64,000 nucleotides of DNA. Origin: Tumebacillus_A lipolyticus. GTDB taxonomy: Bacteria > Bacillota > Bacilli > Tumebacillales > Tumebacillaceae. The notes under the pieces are model-generated. The model searched no databases. It worked only from the letters and a program-made list of their open reading frames with translations, and was not told where the DNA came from. The stretch covers positions 376,035 through 440,034 of the forward strand of contig NZ_JBHUIO010000009.1 of the NCBI RefSeq assembly GCF_042682745.1. The letters run 5' to 3'. The translations under genes and the position numbers were made by a program. Every line of letters starts with the position of its first letter. Within the stretch, counting starts at the first letter, position 1. Of this stretch, positions 60,428 through 64,000 are shown piece by piece.

Positions 60428-61404
60428 GCCTGTTGTCGCAAAAAGTCGATCAACCGCACCAGCTCTTCCGGAAGATCTGAGGAAAATTCAAGGTACTCTT
60501 CTGTGCGCGGATGCACAAAGCCGAGCACCTGTGCGTGCAGCGCTTGTCCTTCTAAAATCTCGTCATAGCGGTTTCGCTTCTGGTTGCCATACTTCGGATC
60601 GCCGACGAGCGGATGTCCGATAAAGTCCATATGAACGCGAATCTGGTGGGTGCGGCCCGTCTCCAGCATCAGTTCGACCACCGTATGCTTCTCCAAGCGC
60701 TCCAGCACTTGAAAATGGGTGATCGCCTCACGACCGCCTTCACGGATGACAGCCATCTGCTGACGATGTACCGGGTGGCGTCCGATCGGAGCTTCAACGG
60801 TGCCGAGATCATGTTGCAACACGCCGTGCACGACCGCGATGTATTTGCGAGTGACCGTATGCGCTTTTAATTGGGACGCCAGATGGCGATGTGCAAGATC
60901 ATTTTTCGCCGCCATCAGCAGACCGGACGTATCCTTGTCGATGCGGTGAACGATCCCTGGGCGCACTTCCCCATTGATCCCCGACAGGTCTTTACAATGA
61001 AAGAGCAACGCGTTGACCAGCGTGCCGCTCGCATGTCCAGCAGCCGGATGAACGACCATGCCGCGCGGCTTGTTGACCACCACCACATCTTGATCCTCAT
61101 AGCGAACGTCGAGCGGGATGTCTTCCGCCACGAGCGTCACTTCGACCGGATCTGGCAGATCGAGCGTGATCACATCCCCCTGACGGACTTTATAGTTCGA
61201 TTTGATCTTCTTTCCATTGACGAGGATCGACTCCCCGTCGATCAGATCTTGAACCTGCGTTCTCGACAGATCGCTGACCCATGCTGGCAGGAGCTTGTCG
61301 ACTCTCTCGCCCGCCTCTTCCTCGATCGTCCACGACATCGTCTCGCGCTCTTCAAGATCGCCTTCTTGCCCGAGATCAAGATCGGGCTTGCGCATTTCCC
61401 CCAT
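60424..61404 (-). CDS. RluD-family 23S rRNA pseudouridine synthase
   Basis: 326 residues from ATG 61404, which overlaps the lspA stop (TGATG) and has AAGGAGG upstream. An S4 RNA-binding domain (LSRTQVQDLIDGESILVNGKKIKSNYKVRQGD) is followed by the catalytic domain with VHRIDKDTSGLLM (active Asp in HRIDKDTSG), NKPRGMVVHPAAGH, and LETGRTHQIRVHM. It corresponds to ylyB of B. subtilis, which also sits between lspA and pyrR. Confidence 0.95.
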   Translation of the reverse strand: MGEMRKPDLDLGQEGDLEERETMSWTIEEEAGERVDKLLPAWVSDLSRTQVQDLIDGESILVNGKKIKSNYKVRQGDVITLDLPDPVEVTLVAEDIPLDVRYEDQDVVVVNKPRGMVVHPAAGHASGTLVNALLFHCKDLSGINGEVRPGIVHRIDKDTSGLLMAAKNDLAHRHLASQLKAHTVTRKYIAVVHGVLQHDLGTVEAPIGRHPVHRQQMAVIREGGREAITHFQVLERLEKHTVVELMLETGRTHQIRVHMDFIGHPLVGDPKYGNQKRNRYDEILEGQALHAQVLGFVHPRTEEYLEFSSDLPEELVRLIDFLRQQA

Positions 61405-61883
61405 CACGCTTCCTCCTTACGAGTGACCCTCTTTCTCTCTTGAATCCATTCGGCCAGCATCGAGAGCACCAACAGCCCCACCCCGATGTTGATCGCAACA
61501 TCCGCAATGTTAAAAATTGCAAAATCAACAAACTGCAAATCAAAAAAATCGGTTACTTCGCCAAACAACACGCGATCGATCGCATTGCCGATCGCACCAC
61601 CCAAGAGCAATGCTAAGCTGATCTCTCTGACCGGGCGACCTTTTAGCTCGCCTTTGGCGCGAAAATAGATTGCGCCAACGATCACAACCAGCGTGCTCAA
61701 GATGAAGAACCATTGCTGTCCCTCCAAGATGCCAAATGCGGCACCTTGGTTGCGGTGTGAGGTCAGATTGATCAATCCATCCAACAGCGGAATCGACTGT
61801 GCGACTTCCATGTTCAGACGTATGTAGTATTTCATCACTTGGTCGAGCGCGACCACCAGAGCGATCAATAGATAGAACAACAT
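61404..61883 (-). CDS. lspA: Lipoprotein signal peptidase (signal peptidase II)
   Basis: 159 residues from ATG 61883 (MLFYLLIALVVALDQVMKYYI), with GAGGTGACAAG upstream. It cleaves prolipoproteins after lipid attachment, for instance GerC here. It has four membrane helices, and the two catalytic aspartates are in GGAIGNAIDRVLFG and FAIFNIADVAINIG. The NxGAAFGIL region is present as RNQGAAFGILEG. Confidence 0.97.
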   Translation of the reverse strand: MLFYLLIALVVALDQVMKYYIRLNMEVAQSIPLLDGLINLTSHRNQGAAFGILEGQQWFFILSTLVVIVGAIYFRAKGELKGRPVREISLALLLGGAIGNAIDRVLFGEVTDFFDLQFVDFAIFNIADVAINIGVGLLVLSMLAEWIQERKRVTRKEEA

Positions 61884-61925
61884 CTTGTCACCTCGAAGGG
61901 CAAAAAGCCCGTTTTTTGCTTGCCC

Positions 61926-61954
61926 ATTGTAGCATATCCCCCAGTGAGTGACAA
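61926..61954 (-). promoter_or_regulatory. Sigma-A promoter of lspA-rluD
   Basis: On the minus strand TTGTCA (61949-61954) and TACAAT (61926-61931) are 17 bases apart. The short leader can fold (GGGCAA with TTGCCC) just ahead of the ribosome site. Between it and the 62055 terminator I see no gene. Confidence 0.8.
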
Positions 61955-62054
61955 GTTCGCCAGCCGCTGGAGAACACCTGCTGCGCGCGCGACTCGCATC
62001 CATTTGTCGACCAGCGGGAAAATCTGATCACTATGATTCGGTGGGCTTCCGCGA

Positions 62055-62096
62055 GTCAAAAAGCTCTGTGCCATCTGGCAGCACAGAGCTTTTTGA
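62055..62096 (-). terminator. Terminator after the yteA/ylyA-type gene
   Basis: On the minus strand TCAAAAAGCTCTGTGC pairs with GCACAGAGCTTTTTGA. It can act on both strands and starts 4 bases after the stop. Confidence 0.9.
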
Positions 62097-62099
62097 CCA

Positions 62100-62807
62100 T
62101 CAATACGTTTCGTTCGCTTCATTCCACGCTCTGCGATACGCATCGTTGCGGACGAACTGCGGATCGTCTACAGGATTTCCCTCAATATCGGTGATGATAA
62201 ACCCTTCGATATCTTCCACATAACCGATTCGCTCATTCGCTTCATAATAGTTGTCAACCGGATGAGCAGACTGCGGATTTTCATCATTGGTTGCTGCCGT
62301 CCCGTACCGCGCTACCGCTTGCCAGGCGTCTTCCCCGTCAAAGCCGTTGTAGTCATCTTCATTATCGAGGAACGATCGCCCAAAGCCTGGATGAAGGTAT
62401 TCCTCCTCCACAGGCCGATCTCTGATGTAATCCTCCTCATCCAACTCTTTTTGACATTCGATACAGTGTCGCGCAGCCGGATTCGCTTCCAGTCGAAGAT
62501 AGGGAATGCCTGTGCCACACTGCGCACAAGTTCCAAACTCCCCGTCCTCCATTCGCTCCAACGCATCATCGATCTCTTGCAGGCGCAAACTATCCGCATC
62601 GCGAAGCGACAGATCTTTGGAGCGCTCAAACACTTCGCTGCCGATATCAGCAGGATGGTTGTCATAATGGGAGAGTTCACTGATCGACTCTTCCAGTGAC
62701 TGCTGTAGACCGTACGAATCATTCTCATCCAGTCGATGGCGAATGTCGGTGATCTCTCCTTCGAGCTGATGTCTCAACCGTTTGATCTGGCCTCCAGTTA
62801 AACTCAT
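62100..62807 (-). CDS. TraR/DksA-type zinc finger protein, YteA/YlyA family
   Basis: 235 residues. The N-terminal coiled coil (about 5-45) is followed by SELSHYDNHPADIGSEVFERSKDLSLRD, the signature of the Bacilli YteA sporulation-associated group, then a DksA/TraR finger CAQCGTGIPYLRLEANPAARHCIECQ (CxxC...CxxC). The acidic C-terminal half with DNEDDYNGFDGEDAWQAVARYGTA and ERIGYVEDIEGFIITDIEGN is also typical. DksA-type proteins enter the RNA polymerase channel. B. subtilis ylyA stands at the same place before lspA. Confidence 0.88.
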   Translation of the reverse strand: MSLTGGQIKRLRHQLEGEITDIRHRLDENDSYGLQQSLEESISELSHYDNHPADIGSEVFERSKDLSLRDADSLRLQEIDDALERMEDGEFGTCAQCGTGIPYLRLEANPAARHCIECQKELDEEDYIRDRPVEEEYLHPGFGRSFLDNEDDYNGFDGEDAWQAVARYGTAATNDENPQSAHPVDNYYEANERIGYVEDIEGFIITDIEGNPVDDPQFVRNDAYRRAWNEANETY

Positions 62808-62839
62808 CGTATATGCACCCTCCTGTTTTGCTTTTGTAT

Positions 62840-63208
62840 TTATCGCACATATGGATTGCCCAGATTGGATTGGACGATGCGCACGAGCTCAGCTATATAG
62901 TCTCCGATCAGCGGCAAGCCTAGCAACTGCAATTTTTGCAACAGGTAGACGAGAGTGGCACCGATCACAGAAAACCCGATACCAAGCCCTACACCGCGGG
63001 CAACGCCGCCTAGCAAGCTGTAAAAGATCATGCGCCGCGGTCTGTTGAGCATCACGATATAGTCGGCAAAGTTCGCCTTTTCCATGTGGATCGCCAGCCG
63101 CTCGACCTGTTCGCTCAAGAGTTTCACTCTGTCTTCCAGCAGCGGCTGGTTGTTCTCGGGTGACACTCGTTCCGTTCGACGCGTTTGGCCAAGCGGATGC
63201 TTCCCCAT
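62840..63208 (-). CDS. DUF5665-type membrane protein
   Basis: 122 residues from ATG 63208 (MGKHPLGQTRRTERV), with CAGGAGGGG upstream. A helical stretch (RVKLLSEQVERLAIHMEKANFADYIVMLNRPRRMI) leads to a membrane region with FYSLLGGVARGVGLGIGFSVIGATLVYLL and a last amphipathic helix. This is the usual plan of DUF5665 proteins of Bacilli and Clostridia. Function unknown. Confidence 0.82.
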   Translation of the reverse strand: MGKHPLGQTRRTERVSPENNQPLLEDRVKLLSEQVERLAIHMEKANFADYIVMLNRPRRMIFYSLLGGVARGVGLGIGFSVIGATLVYLLQKLQLLGLPLIGDYIAELVRIVQSNLGNPYVR

Positions 63209-63327
63209 GATCAATCCCCTCCTGCATATCGCTACTATTCCCCATCGCAAGGCTCCCCATGTTGAGCGATCTTTGGAAGTTGTGCACAGGAAGGCACAAA
63301 ATTGTCACAGTTTTGAACAAGGATGCC

Positions 63328-63357
63328 TTGAGGTAGCGCTTTTATCAGGTGTATGAT
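63328..63357 (+). promoter_or_regulatory. Putative promoter of the small membrane protein gene
   Basis: TTGAGG (63328-63333) and TATGAT (63352-63357) are 18 bases apart, about 57 bases before the GTG start. Confidence 0.6.
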
Positions 63358-63413
63358 GAAAAATAGAATTGATGTCCGTACGTCTATTTGTCGGTTAGAG
63401 AGGAGTCTGTCAG

Positions 63414-63599
63414 GTGCGCCGTCACACTGTACGCTCCCTGGCCTCCATTATGATTTGGGTCGGGGGAGTCGAACTGTTTGCAAGCTTCTTGTCGAAAATG
63501 CTCTTCGATTATGTCATTCCCTACTCGCAGGTCTTTATCGCCCTGCTCTTGGTCGGCTTCGTGACATGGATCGTTTCTACAGCATTCTATTGGAAATAA
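63414..63599 (+). CDS. Small two-helix membrane protein, hypothetical (61 aa)
   Basis: The start is GTG 63414 with GAGGAG 8 bases upstream; a promoter and a terminator frame the gene, so it is probably real. The 61 residues have two membrane helices (SLASIMIWVGGVELFASFL and QVFIALLLVGFVTWIVSTAF) after a basic start (MRRHTVR). Family not recognised. Confidence 0.65.
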   Translation: MRRHTVRSLASIMIWVGGVELFASFLSKMLFDYVIPYSQVFIALLLVGFVTWIVSTAFYWK

Positions 63600-63604
63600 G
63601 AAAA

Positions 63605-63628
63605 GCGGCCCTGCGATGGCCGTTTTTT
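63605..63628 (+). terminator. Terminator after the small membrane protein gene
   Basis: CGGCC pairs with GGCCG around a 7-base loop and runs into six Ts, 6 bases after the stop. Confidence 0.8.
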
Positions 63629-63714
63629 AGTGTGAAGCGATCCTTGAGCCAAGTCATTCAGACTTCGAAAATGTTTGCAACCGCTCGATCGATACGCACA
63701 CACATTTCTACATC

Positions 63715-63749
63715 AAAAAACCCATTTCTTCAAGAGAAATGGGTTTTTA
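63715..63749 (-). terminator. Terminator of the rRNA-tRNA transcript
   Basis: On the minus strand AAACCCATTTCTC pairs with the GAAATGGGTTT arm and ends in six Ts, 5 bases after the tRNA-Leu CCA end. Between 63629 and 63714 there is nothing recognisable. Confidence 0.9.
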
Positions 63750-63754
63750 TCGTT

Positions 63755-63841
63755 TGGTGCGGTCAAGAGGACTTGAACCTCCACAGGGTTGCCCCCACAA
63801 GAACCTGAATCTTGCGCGTCTGCCAATTCCGCCATGACCGC
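63755..63841 (-). tRNA. tRNA-Leu (anticodon CAG)
   Basis: 87 bases. Acceptor GCGGTCA pairs with TGACCGC; A and an encoded CCA follow. The anticodon stem CAAGA/TCTTG holds loop TTCAGGT, so the anticodon is CAG (reads CUG). A long variable arm and the TTCAAGT T-loop fit class II tRNA-Leu. Confidence 0.95.
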
Positions 63842-63849
63842 ATGATAAA

Positions 63850-63925
63850 TGGTGCCGATGACAGGACTCAAACCTGCGACCTATCGATTACGAATCGATT
63901 GCTCTATCAACTGAGCTACATCGGC
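63850..63925 (-). tRNA. tRNA-Thr (anticodon CGT)
   Basis: 76 bases. Acceptor GCCGATG pairs with CATCGGC, then A and encoded CCA. D-arm AGCTCAGTTGATAGAGC, anticodon stem ATCGA/TCGAT with loop TTCGTAA (anticodon CGT, reads ACG), and T-loop TTTGAGT are standard. It lies 8 bases upstream of tRNA-Leu in the direction of transcription. Confidence 0.95.
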
Positions 63926-63980
63926 AAAATGATGTTCCCTGAAAACCGGATGCGAATGTGAGTCGAAGAAAAAGAACTTA

Positions 63981-64000
63981 GGATAAGCCCTCGACCGATT
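63981..64000 (-). rRNA. 23S rRNA, 3' end (cut by window edge)
   Basis: On the minus strand the last bases of the window read AATCGGTCGAGGGCTTATCC, which matches the 3' end of Firmicutes 23S rRNA (consensus ATCGGTCGAGGRCTTAACC). The spacer 63926-63980 leads to tRNA-Thr without a 5S gene in between. Confidence 0.75.

Noticed and set aside
1..64000. CRISPR arrays, intact transposons or replication origins
   Set aside because: No regularly spaced repeats, transposase genes or DnaA-box clusters seen. The only tandem repeats are the phage tail motif at the left edge and the protein-level repeats in the germination subunit.
1..64000. Apparent excess of GATC/CGATCG words
   Set aside because: An impression only; I did not count it, and base composition plus codon use could explain it.

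Overview
The window comes from the chromosome of an endospore-forming member of the Firmicutes (class Bacilli). The evidence is spoVM, a gerABC germination operon, a yteA/ylyA-type gene, a YheC/D coat-type protein, remA, prkC/prpC, and a pyr operon ordered pyrR-pyrP-pyrB-pyrC-carA-carB-pyrK-pyrD-pyrF-pyrE with PyrR attenuators. Gene order follows the Bacillus subtilis ylo/pyr region. Fairly GC-rich coding DNA suggests a Tumebacillus or Alicyclobacillaceae-like organism; that placement is inference.

Layout. 1-1705: prophage scar, with the start of a phage tail-type gene leaving the left edge and a tyrosine integrase broken by several frameshifts. 1713-20082: a long minus-strand housekeeping run read right to left: Ca2+-ATPase, dapF, yicC, remA, gmk, rpoZ, coaBC, priA, def, fmt, rsmB, rlmN, prpC, prkC, rsgA, rpe, a small membrane protein and spoVM. 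20186-22132: rqcH on the plus strand with a terminator hairpin in its leader. 22193-43941: genes that B. subtilis does not have here: an ABC-2 transporter, glycosyltransferase, YheC/D ATP-grasp protein, an orphan membrane protein, an esterase, a DUF2254 protein, a Cache-like/subtilisin fusion, gerABC with small proteins around it, an ABC-F protein behind an attenuator, a hydrolase, a CRP/FNR regulator and comFB.

44006-48314 is the most unusual part. It is a compact five-gene minus-strand operon with its own strong sigma-A promoter: a CPYC thioredoxin-fold protein, a 66-residue peptide with six cysteines, an ABC exporter without a C39 peptidase domain, a MauE-type membrane protein and a CGTC thioredoxin-fold protein. 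Decayed copies of one small gene lie on both sides. I read it as a system that makes and exports a disulfide-rich peptide, possibly a bacteriocin. No lanthipeptide, lasso or radical-SAM enzymes are present.

48325-60427 is the complete UMP pathway operon with its promoter and three PyrR-responsive terminators. 60424-63208 holds rluD, lspA, a ylyA-type gene and a DUF5665 gene. The right edge carries a small membrane protein gene, tRNA-Leu(CAG), tRNA-Thr(CGT) and the 3' end of a 23S rRNA, so an rRNA operon enters from the right.
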